A stretch of 38,185 bases of DNA from Reticulitermes lucifugus (taxonomy: Eukaryota; Arthropoda; Insecta; Blattodea; Rhinotermitidae), in assembly GCA_026260175.1 (NCBI GenBank), contig JAKCWW010002982.1, positions 7,305-45,489 on the forward strand, read 5' to 3'. Position numbers and translations under genes: made by a program. This document shows, in pieces, positions 12,301 to 24,300 of this stretch (position 1 is the first letter of the stretch; the number at the start of each line of letters is the position of its first letter). Under the pieces are notes generated by a model. That model did no database searches and was not told where the DNA came from. It saw only the letters and a list, made by a program, of their open reading frames with translations.

Positions 12301-15300
12301 GACTCTACTAATCAATTTATATCTGTCATTTCTTGGAATGATTTGCTATTATGGGCTGTAAGTCGTCATATATTGTTGCTGGTTGTATTAACTCTGAGAC
12401 GTCGAAGCCACTTACAATAGTTTTTCCCTGTAATTTATGTAGGCAGAACCACAGTGAAATAGAGAAGCGTCGCCGTGACAAGATGAATACGTATATCACA
12501 GAGCTGTCAGCCATGGTGCCAATGTGCCATGCTATGTCACGCAAACTGGACAAGCTGACAGTTCTCCGGATGGCTGTGCAGCACCTCAAGACGATCCGAG
12601 GTGCTGTTCATTCCTACACTGAGGGCCACTACAAGCCAGCTTTCTTGTCTGATCAAGAACTGAAAACCCTCATACTTCAGGTACAGCTGTAGACAGAAAC
12701 ACACGGTAAAGGGTTGCCTATGTTTTCTTATCTGGCGTTACAAAGCGGTGAAAGGCGGAATCACTTTTCTAAAGTTCTAGAAATGGTGTTGCAGAAGTGA
12801 AGAAACTAGTAGTGTTCTTCTCAGTGCAAAAATTTTTTCCCGCACGTTACATTGTTGTGTTCTATAGAGTCTACCTGTAATTTATGTTTATAATTATCCA
12901 TTTAATTATGCTTTATATTCAAAACTGTCTTGAAATGCAGTGAGGGAAATTGTCCTTTTTACAGAATAAGTAGTACCATCAATGTCTTATAAAAATCGTG
13001 TCTTTTCTTGTCACATATGCATGACATCACCACATACCTGCCTCTCAGAGCCGGAGACAGGATAACTGATAACCAGACAGCAAATCTGACCTGCAGCTTC
13101 AAGGACAATACCTTGTGCTTGTGTGTTGCTTTCATTTACGTTCCACGGTTCCTTTGGTAGACACAGAACAATGAGACTTACCGCTTTAAACTCCAGAACT
13201 TACACTTATAGTTCAGTATTTCAGTAAACACTTTCAATTCACCCGTTCTTTCAAAGATAGTGCCTTCCTGTTACACACTTCATTTATATACTTGTACACA
13301 ATTATTTTATATTTAACCCTTCAAGGCACAGAATTTATCGTATATTCCACACGGCTTAATATTTAAAAAAACTATGCATTTTGCTCACACGGCATGTTGA
13401 TGTGTTTCACGTTATTCTCAGACTAGCCGGAATAATTCAGTCTGATAGTGACTAGGCTGCAGGGTGGACAAGCGAAGACTTGGGGTTTAATTCCCGGCAG
13501 GTGGAAGAGATTTTTCTTTTCTGCAAAATGTCCAGACCTGTTCCAGTGCCCATCCAGGCTCCTACGTAATGGGTACTGGGGGCACATTTACATGGGCAAA
13601 GCAGCCGTTTAGTGAAGCTAACTACGCACCTCAGTCTTGTGCCAAGTTTACAAATGCACGGCAATACTTGATAGTATAAACAGGGACTTAATTTTTTAAA
13701 TTATTCTTGTAGTAACAAACACATTTTGTTTTAAAAAACAGCATTAATTGATGGCCATTGCAGTGGAGATGATGTGTGTTGCTGTGATGTAGAAACCGAA
13801 TATTTATATTATGTAGGAGAATTTAGTGCTTCAGTGCCAACTCAATTCTCTGTTTCTGTAACAAAGGTCCTAAGACCACTGTGGGAATATAAATGCATGT
13901 GAAAATTTGAACCAATGTACAGAGAATGTTTATTGCCAGACTGAGCAGTGCCGAGCGGGTGGCATTGTCATTTGCTATGCAGCAATGATGTCACTCACTC
14001 CATAGCGAGGAGTCCAATGATAAAAAAATACTGAGATAGATTAGAATGAGATGGAGGACTAGATATTACAGTTATCCAAAAGCAAAGTTGCTCCTGTGTG
14101 TAAGTACCACACCTTGAATGTGTATTGTAGGTGTGAAGGAAATTCTTGTACTTTGCAGACCTTGAAATTAAATGGAGGTCAGAGGTTTGCTTGTTACTTT
14201 GACTGCTTTACCTCCGAACAAGAGCCCTGTTACCCACTGGGTAGGATGCTGGGTGGGCCCCAGATCCAGTGAACTCTGATACAGAGATTTTTAAAAATAA
14301 TTTCTTGGATGGCCAAGAAGGTGTATGAACAATACAGGTAAGATGACTATTAGGGAAATAGACTGTGGAGTGGGAGATGTATAGAATTGACTCAGAATTA
14401 TTTCCAATAACTGTCTCTTGTATTAACCCTACTGAATGTTTGGGTTTTACTCCCAAAGAGTACCTAGATATTTTGTTTATTAACTGTTTCTGGCAGTCTT
14501 TCTTGTCCTACTAATCCAGTCTTCCAAAATATGCATTTAACACAGGCTTTGTATCTGAGGTTTTAACATTTTTTTCACTTTCAAGTATATGCTGATTTTC
14601 AGTGCCATTTGGTGATCAAGACCCAATAGACCGTCTTCACTATCTACTCAAAAACTCAAAACTTCCAACACACAAAAGAGGACACACACTTTTTTCACAC
14701 CAGTTCTGGAATTGAAAAATTGTTAGCCTGAAATACTTTTTAAAAAGAAGTTAAATTCATTTTTAAATAAATTAATTAGAAATACTTACTGTCAGCTCCA
14801 GGGGTTGTACTCTATATTCTCTGAACTTGCCTGTAGCCAAGCAAAGTATTTTTGGTTGTCCTAGGCCGCTGAGGGATTCCTGTTTGTTGTGGGCTGTGAC
14901 AGAGGACGCATTCTGTACGTGTCACAATCGGTGTCTCAGATTCTGAACTACACACAGGTAAATAAATACGAGAGTTGGTCAGAAAATAAGGTTATTTTGT
15001 GTACAGTTTGTAACTAAAAGACCTTGGAACATCCTGCATACAGCTCTGATCTAGCACTGAGCAATTACTAGCTACTTCCATCATGGCGGCCACAGATTAA
15101 GAACGATTGCGAGGTGGAAAATTTGTAACATGGTAGCTGATAACATAGGACATGGGCATTAACAGGGAATAGGCCCACAAAAGATCGTCCCACGATATGA
15201 TAAATGCCTCAAATGTATCGGGGACTATGCGTGGAAGAGCAGTGGGTTAGCAGTACAGTGAAATCTGAACTGTTCTTATTGAAGTCAAAAATAAGGAAGC

Positions 15301-18300
15301 CAAAGTATGTGCATTGTAAACATATTTTCTGACCTCTTGAATCAAACTCACAGACACGGTAAGAGAAGGTTAGTGATCTAAGTCAATTAGTAAAGGAGTG
15401 GAAAGTAGTTGTAAGTGTGTTGGCATTCATATGTGACTTTTTTCACATACACTTGACTAAACCTAATTTACTCATTTTGTAAGGAAATGCACTTTATATT
15501 ATCACAATCAATTGATAGATTTTTGTGAAACTTTGTATAAACAGAACAGACCCCCTCCACCCCTGTAAATCTGCTTTCGTGTCATCCATACTAATAACGT
15601 AGCAGTCATGAAAATATGAAAGTTGAAAGTGACGTTACTCCTACTGTAATGTCAAACGGGGTCCTAAAATATTGTATTTTAATACACCTTTGACAAAAAT
15701 ATGCAACTTTGTTAATGTAATGTTTTCTATAATGAAGAAAATGCCATGGCACTGACACACTATCTGTATTTAGCTTTTCTTTTTTAAGCAGTTAATAATG
15801 TGTAATTGGAATAGTCACACGGAAGCAAGAATAAAACCTGTATATTTTGAATGAAATATTTTTAATAAATGGAAATATGGTGATGGTGAACAGCACTGAG
15901 ATTACTATGTGTGACAAATTTAAGGCAGTCAGGATCTGTGCTAGATAAAATTATGCGTAGAAATGAGTGACTGGAAGTTATAAGTACAAATTTATGTTTC
16001 TTGTGACTCTTATGGTACTATATAGACTGAAACATGTGAAGTAAAGTGGGCATCATAAGTTCTTCCAAGTAGAGGGTCAGACATAACGGTAGCTGGATCA
16101 TGCAGCTGTTATGATATACTTGCAGAGCAAGCCATCTGTGTCAGCAGAATCAATGGGGATGAGATAGTTTTAACATGTCTCTCAGATTATGTTCCTGCAT
16201 TGCTTGAAGATGGAAATGGAATTGGGTTCCTTAGTGTAGCATTTTAGAATAAATCTAGACAATGGATAAAATGCAAGATATTATAAAAACTATGATGCAC
16301 ATTTGTCAGAAGCCTTAGGAAGTGAATTACTGGTGATTAGGTTCATGTGCATTACAGGGTGACCTGCTGGGCCAGTCATGGTTTGATATCTTACACCCGA
16401 AGGATGTGGCCAAAGTAAAGGAACAACTGTCATCTTCTGACCTCAGTCCACGGGAGAGACTTATTGATGCAAAAAGTAAGTTAAATGATGGTTATACCTG
16501 ACAGGTATGTAAGTATGTTGCTTTTCTTATTTCAACTACTATTTTGGATCATTCTAGTTATTGGTGAGTCAGGGTAGTCCATCAGTAAAATGATAGACTT
16601 TGGCTGCAATGAGTGGGTTTTGGTGGATTTTGTTATTTTTGGATCCAAGCAGCCTCCTATAAAACGGGTAGGCCTACTGGTAAAGCGGCCATTGCATGAA
16701 GCTGACTACTTATGCACATCTAGTGCCCAGGTCTAAAAGAATGGAGATTCACCCCACCATTTCTTATGCACCTCTATGTTATGTCAGTAATGTATGGAAA
16801 TATCTTTACCTTTTCTGTAGTGATTCAGGAAACCTGCACTTTCAGAATTCCCTCACCATTTACTCTTTCCTTTTTAATTTTCAAGGGAAAATATTTTACA
16901 ATTTTGTCCATCTTCAGTTTACAGTTTTTGGCTACATCTGTAATGTAAACTGCTTGTTCAAAATCTTTTCCTTTCCCTGTTGGTGATACCAACAGTTTGA
17001 CATTTTATGTTACATAAGACTGTAACTAGCAATATTGAAACAAAAAATAGAATATGCATGTAATTAAGTAATTACAGTACAGTCAAATGTAAAACTTCCA
17101 TAGTGCCTAAGCACCACAGTAAATAGGTATATAGAGGCAAGGAGGTTAATGTACATTAATTCTTGGCCTTTGCACGAGGTGGAGGCAAATGGTCAGCTGG
17201 CTACTGTGCTGCCAGGGAAAGAGGTCCTTGTGTCCATTTGATAGGCAAGTACATGGGCCATAGATTTGGTCTCAATATGATGGTGAAAAGAAAATCCTGT
17301 TCCTACCAAGAAGTAAGTTTTGGTTATCTATACAGCAACCAATCAGAATTTTCTAAATCAGCATGGGTTATTAAAGTTTAAAGATCGCCAACACATCTAA
17401 AACAATATGCTCCTTCAACATGCAAACAGACTGGAACATTACACCAAGTCAGACTACTATTTTAGAAAAGTAATAAACATTCTTTTGCAGCCATGTTGCC
17501 ACTGAAAACAGATGTTCCACAAGGTGTGTCAAGGCTCTGTCCAGGTGCACGCCGTTCCTTCTTCTGCCGCATGAAATGCAAACTGCCAGCACAGATGAAG
17601 GAAGAGGCTGACACCACTACTGGATTCCACCAGCACAAGAAAGAGCAGACCTCAGGTAGGCAATACTGCAAGAATTGTTGCAAGGTTTTCTCATGAATTG
17701 ATTTGTTTCAGTGACACTAGAGTTCAATGCTAATATTTACATACTGAGTTCACCATAACCCAGGCATGGATGAATACTTTTTTAAGAGAGAAGTGTTATT
17801 TAGCAAGAAAGAATGGGCCCAAGAGAGGTGCAACATAATGAACAAACCACTGCACCTTATCAATAGACTCTGTTACTTGTTATGACATCAATGAGGAATC
17901 CATCCTTTTATCAGACATTCCTAATATCATCTTCCTCTGAGTCCATGATTTAGCACACTTTTAGATATTTGCTGTACAGTTTCCATCTATTTTAATTTGT
18001 GATTCTGTATTTTTTTGTTTTAAGGAGAATATGTATAATTCATTAATGTTTCACAGATTATGGTAGAGACACCGTGTGTTAACATCATTGTCATCGTCAT
18101 CATCATCATCATCATCAAGAACAACGACAATGACGACAACAACATCAACAACAACAACAAATATATTTATTTCATTGTGTATTTTTTGTGTTCTCTTACA
18201 GACAGGAAGTACTGTGTGATCCAGTGCACAGGGTACCTGAAGTCCTGGGCACCAGCCAAGATTGGCTTAGAAGAATCAGAAGCAGAGGGAGATGGAGAAG

Positions 18301-21300
18301 CATGCAACTTGTCATGTTTAGTGGCAGTAGGACGTGTGCAACCCCAGATAGCAGCACCCCTCTGCTCTAACTTTACAACAAATGGATGTTGTCGGCAGCC
18401 AAGTCTTCGCAGTATACAATTCATATCCCGTCATGCCATGGATGGAAAGTTCCTTTTTGTTGACCAGAGGTCAGTATCAAACAGGCTCATTTTAATATCT
18501 TTGTCCACTTTTATCTTTTCCATTTTCGTCTCTTCATTGCTGCCCTTATTCCCCTTATAATTTTTTTCACCACATTTTCCTCTATTTCTTTTTTCTTGCT
18601 GTTTCTCTTCTTCTGCTCCTTTGAATTCTCCCTCTCATTATTCTTCTCTTCCATCTTCTCTTCCTCTCATGTCCTCCCATGCAATGCAAGTGTAAGATGA
18701 AAGTTCCTATTTTTATCCCCTTCATTAACATCAACTCTATGTCTTGTTTCTGTCAATGTTCTCACATTGATGCCAGTCTTACAGAGCAGTCCTTTTGAGG
18801 GCCCAACACTAGTTGCTTCTTTCCTATCTGTTGGTTGAGCCAGAGGCCTGTCTCTTTCCAACCCTCCCCCTTTTTACCTTGTCCTTTCCACTCATGCTTA
18901 TTTATCTTCCCTGATGATGGAGGCAGTGGGTTTCTCTGAAACGTCTGTGCCTATTTGCAGGGTGTTACATCCCATAAGAGAGTAATCTCCACAGTAACCA
19001 CTATCAGACTCCAATCTCACATACCTTCCATTTCTTTCTGATTCCTGCCCCAAATTAAAATACCATTAGAACAAACGTTTGCAAATTTCAAATTTTCTCT
19101 TTCCTTGTTTCTTTCACTTTAAGCAGAATTAAACGAAACACACCAAATCTCACACCCTTAGTTACTACAGTTGATTTGTTATTGCTCTCAAACACAAGTC
19201 TCAATACAGATGTCATACAGTAATTATGTTGCTGTTTTACATTCCATGGAAATGAGGTTTTGGTGAGATTCATACTTTTTAAACATTTTTTATGGTGGAA
19301 GTGCAAAACTTTCAAGCTGTGTCTGACAGTTGCATTCATTTGGTTTCTTCCAGAGACCATGTGTGATGTTGCATAGCAAGGATATGAAGAAATATAAAAA
19401 GGTGTAGGAATCATTAGAACTACAATTTAAATAACAAATATGTGGCTGTTAGTGTACATCTGAACCAAGGTAGTGGTTATGAGGCAATTAACAGAACTGT
19501 TCATTGAAGATAATGTGTCTATGTAACCTTGACCTCACCATTATGTTTATGAGACATAGATCACATAGCTGTCACAGGCTATCTAACTACTAGCTTTTGT
19601 CAGGATATCATTAACTGACCTAATAATGTTCTTTCCATTCTTTGTAGTTGACACTATAAAAAGGATCTCACATGAGAAATCTACAAATTAGACGTGATAA
19701 AAAACAGACATATACAAGCATTAATACACCTCGTTACATTTTAGATTAGCACATGTTATTAATCTTTCATAATCACTGTTAAAAGCTTTCTGAACCACAT
19801 TTTCAGATTTGTTAAAACTAACACATATATTTGACATTTCCCACTGTCTTATTAGATTAAAAAGCTCTATGTTTCAGAAGCTGGCTCTTAGATGGAGCTA
19901 AGCTGTATTGCTGAACTGTCTAATAGACCTAGTGGAGTAAATTTCACTCTTCTACCTGATGACAACAGCAGATCCAAATGGAAGATGTCCAATATACATG
20001 ATCGTTTAAAAACACAGCTTTGCCACAAACTCCTTGAGTCAGATTTGTTCCTTCTGTAAACTAAAATTATAGACAGAAATAGGTACATCATGATTTTTGT
20101 AATTACTAATTTATAATTCTCTGTGGCCTGTTTCTACATAGGTGTTAGCACTTACACAGTGATATGGTTATGACATCTTATATTACTTACACTATATGTA
20201 TACTGGCATCATTCGGTTTTAAATCATCCTTCTTTTAGGTGTTGATCCCTGAAGATGGCGGCCATCACCACCGAAACATGTAGGAGGGAAAACTGTATAT
20301 TTCTTGTATATACTTTGTATGTGAAAAATGTTGGTTTTAACAGTAAGAAGCACGTTATGTTACACGAAATGAGCACTATCAATATACTTAAAAGAGAATT
20401 GGCATTGTAAGTTGTTCTTCTGTCTCTTCTTTTAAATAATCTGTAGTTTCTATGTGTGAAGTTCATAGTACAGAACCTTAAAAAAGGCTGTTCTTTACAG
20501 GGCAACATTAGTGCTTGGCTTCCTGCCACAAGAGCTCCTGGGTACAAGCATGTATGAGTATTACCATCATGATGACATACTTCATCTAGCTGAATCACAT
20601 AAAGCAGCCCTTCAAGCAACAGATCGTGTAACAACACAGGTCAGCTTGTCAACAGAAATCACATTCAGACACCAATATGTGTTTACATGATCTAAATCAG
20701 AGCATTAATTGAATATGTAATATATATATAATATAATATAATAGTAATATGAAAAAAATGCTCATTAGTGAAAAAAGCCTTTTATCCTTTGTATTGCCTC
20801 CCTGAGGATGGCTGAGTGAGCGGCCGCAACATGTAGGAGGTTATTGTATGTGAAAACTATTTTACTAGTGTGCATTTTGTTTGTATTATTATTATACTAT
20901 ATTTATCCATCTGTATGCATATTAACCCCTATGCCCTATTCATGGGCTTGGCTCTTGGGCATAGTGCTAGGCCAAAGGGCTACACCATGACTCCAGCTCA
21001 ACCTCTTTGAGGTACAAATACCTTTCTTTTGGACATTTAGATGGGATTATAAGGACATGAAATATGTCACTGCAGGAAGGCTTCAAGGGGCTCATGGCTG
21101 TCACCTGAAAGGAAAATTATACTTCTGACAATGTGATTACTGAGATATTGTTGCAGGGATAAGATGTTGTGTTTGGATCTGTGAAAGTTTTCCAGTAAAT
21201 GGATGATGACAGATTTTTTCTTATTGTGCTAATGAAAACACAAATCCTGTCTCCACCTCTTTCCTAAAATGTAAAAGAAGCATTCTTATTAATTTTATTT

Positions 21301-24300
21301 TGTCACTGCTGCAGGTGTATCAGTTCCGAAGTAAAGATGGCTGTTTTGTACGCCTGCAGAGTGAGTGGAAGTCATTCAGAAATCCATGGACTAAAGAAGT
21401 GGAATACCTTGTGGCCAAAAATAGTGTTGTTTTGTAAGTAAAGAGTGTGATGCTTTGAATCATCTTTACTATTGATGGTTTCACCAAGTTGAATAATCTT
21501 GTCCTATCCTTCATTCTTCTTTATCCTCCAAAAAGCTTTCCTGTTGTATGTAAATTGTTATTCCCTTTTTTCTCCATTTCTTTCCTGGTCTCTCCTGTGG
21601 TCATTCATGTGACATCCTCATTTAGCTACTTGCAAAGCAGAGCTGATTTAAAGTATCTTGGTAACCAATGCAGTATACTAGCCCTATCTACACATTGTCC
21701 TGAACTGACAGTGCAGTTACGGAAGTGGAAGAATTCACATACAAAATGCAGAGTGTGATCAAATAATTTGTGTGTGTGCGTGTGTGTGTGTGCTTGCTTG
21801 CGCATGTGCTAATAGTATTTTGGGGTATGCTAACACACATCTTCTTGAAAACACGGGAATAAATAATTGTCAATGGAATGGGCTTGTCATTGTGAGCCAG
21901 GATATCTCAGTCAGTAAAATGACAAGTTACAGGCTGGTTGGTTGGTATTTCTTTGTCATCAGTAGCAAGATTTTCTTCTTTACTGCCATATCCAGACTGG
22001 TTCTTGGGCCATCCAATTATGTATTGATTTGAAATCAGCTATTATTTAACATGGGGGTGAAGTGGCCAGACCATGAAGCTAAATGTTCACCTCCAGCTTG
22101 ATTCTAGAGCCCACCCAATCTCCTGTTCACTGGATGCCAGAGGTTATTTCTCCATAAAAATAGTATCTGAGCCTCATATTAAGTGGTTTCTTGTAAACTG
22201 TGTCTTCATAGCCTGGTGCTTAAGCATGGTACAATTTACCTTATCTGTCTGTTAGTCAGCTGAGCTTCTTTGCAGGAGATGATAAATGAAATTACATGAA
22301 GTTCTTTTAGTGCTGCTTTGTCACTATTTACTTTCAGTATGCCTGAACAGTGTTCTTGATTCCTGTTTCTATGACGTTTTCTTCAGGTCTGACATGCGTG
22401 TAGTTGAAAGCAGTACTGTGAGGTCAGAGGGAACTAGCCAGTTACAACAGAGTTTTGACTTTTTCTCTCACTGTAAGTGATCTTTATATGCCATAGTTTC
22501 TGCTACTCATTTTGCAAACAGTGAGTCTTAATTAAATGCATGTTTGTCTACGAGTATATTGTTAATGTATTAATTTATTTAACAATCCTATGTCAGCTGT
22601 GTAGTCAATAGAGCATTAAACAGGAGGATAATTATGAAGCTTGTGGAAGGAAATGGTAGTGACCTATTTAAAGGCTTATTGCATTTATGTGAATATAATA
22701 TTGGAATTTGTTCCAGATTCATTATATTAAAAGGGGGGCACCTTATAATCATGCACAAAGTGAAACATGTTCTCTATAGGTACTTTTTTTTGGAAAATGG
22801 AAAACTTTGAAGAGGGGTTACCTTACATGCAGATAAATATGGTAACATTACAGACTCAAGAGGCTGACGGAAATCACAGACACTTAAGGACAGTCATACT
22901 TCTGGTAAGCAGTTGAAACCAGAATTTCCTGGATATGATCCAGGAGTGCAAACAGCTGAACTGTGACGTTCGATTTTATTGTTGTTGAGAACACTACTGT
23001 CTGTAGTTGTGTGAACATCTGAGAAATATACAAGTTTGAGCTACTAGATGTTATATATCTGTGACAGTTTAATATTTTCTCAATAGTAAAATGCTTGTCA
23101 AAAATTAATTATAAAGGGTCTTAGCTTGTTATTTAAAGTGTAATCTTATTTTATATATATAAATACAAATGTGCTATTCAATGGGAAATATATTATTGTG
23201 TGAAAGTAATGAAACATGACATTGTTTGGTAACATACTGTAATGCACTTCAGCTGCTGGAGGACGAGATATTCAAAAGCTGATCAGCACACATGTGGAGG
23301 CAAGTAAGATTGGGCGGCAAATAGCTGAGGAAGTGTTGGACTCACAGCAACATGGAGGGGATTCATCATCTGACAGTAGTCCATCGCCAGATGCAGAAAC
23401 GGCTCTGCCCCCACAAGTCGCATCACCCAAGGCAGAGGTACTTGCACAATAGGTCACAGGCATGCACCCAGAATTTTTCACTGAGGATGGGGGGGGGAAG
23501 GAGGTTGGGAAGGGCTGACCCTGATGCTATATGTAACTTATGCTGAACTTTAAAAAGTATGTTATAACAATCATGGCATAAATATAACTATAACATAACA
23601 TTGTTGGCAACTGCATTTATATACACTTTAATATAACTACATGATTCATGACTTACCTAATTTAAATCACAAGGTCTAATCTTCTTGGCTTTTTTAAGTT
23701 CATCTAAGACTCCCTAAGTTCTTTGTTTTATTTCTGAAACTTTCAATGTACTGTTGCTCAGTCTGATTCAGTGGCTGATTTTGACTGAAGAGTAAATCAC
23801 TTAAAACCTTTGATATCACCATGTGTATGAAATCTATGTTTCTTTTTTAAATTTTGATTTGGCAGGGAGGGGCCTGCAGCCTGGCAGTGAATTGAAGTCT
23901 CAGTTTTCAGTATAAAATGCAGTTCTTTGTTTGCTCTGTAGAGTATGGAGTAATGTGAAAAGAACCAGAAAGATATAATCTGAGGCAAGGTTGTTAGACA
24001 AGATCTGGAAACATATGAATGAGAGTAAGATTCCCTTCGGAGTGTTAGAAATGAAGATTTGAAATAAATGTCTATGTGAGAAACCAAATGAGAACAAACG
24101 TCCTGAAGACAGCAGAAGACAACACAAGAGCTTATAATCATAAAAGCAAATATATTGAGGAAGTCATGTCATAAGATGATCACTTCCGGTAGAAACATTA
24201 GTGATGATAATACTTTGTTTACACTACCATCATCCACTTCACCAATGTGAGTCTTTCTCACAACAACCCTTGAGCTGTTCTTTATCCTCTCATAAGCACT

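Larger units (their letters stand above)
12681..14864 (+). other. cyc intron 3
   Basis: 2.2 kb of AT-rich DNA carrying a plus-strand SINE (13440-13590) and a related minus-strand copy (about 14205-14345). The element near 14410-14457 shares the 15-mer AAACCCAAACATTCA (on its minus strand) with 5757-5775. Nothing coding was recognised. CpG becomes scarce from here on. Confidence 0.6.
18470..20500 (+). other. cyc intron 7
   Basis: 2.0 kb. A strongly pyrimidine-biased block lies at 18490-18665, directly after the donor. Repeat fragments with CTGANGA...GAAAC cores lie at 18905-18975 and 20243-20345. No exon is recognised; the minus-strand frame 20224-20637 overlaps exon 8 on the wrong strand. 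Confidence 0.6.

Noticed and set aside
17004-17016. D-box/VRI site TTATGTTACATAA
   Set aside because: Deep inside intron 5 with no clustering; a chance palindrome is likely in AT-rich DNA.
18060-18201. Upstream extension of the cyc exon 7 frame (Ile/Asn/Asp-rich)
   Set aside because: A microsatellite within the intron, open only because the triplet repeat lacks stops; the acceptor at 18200-18201 gives the phase that fits exon 6.
20224-20637. 137-codon open frame on the minus strand
   Set aside because: It overlaps cyc exon 8 antisense and continues through a repeat; no similarity was recognised.
23797-24141. 114-codon minus-strand open frame in intron 11
   Set aside because: Low-complexity composition, no domain recognised, and no promoter or splice support.
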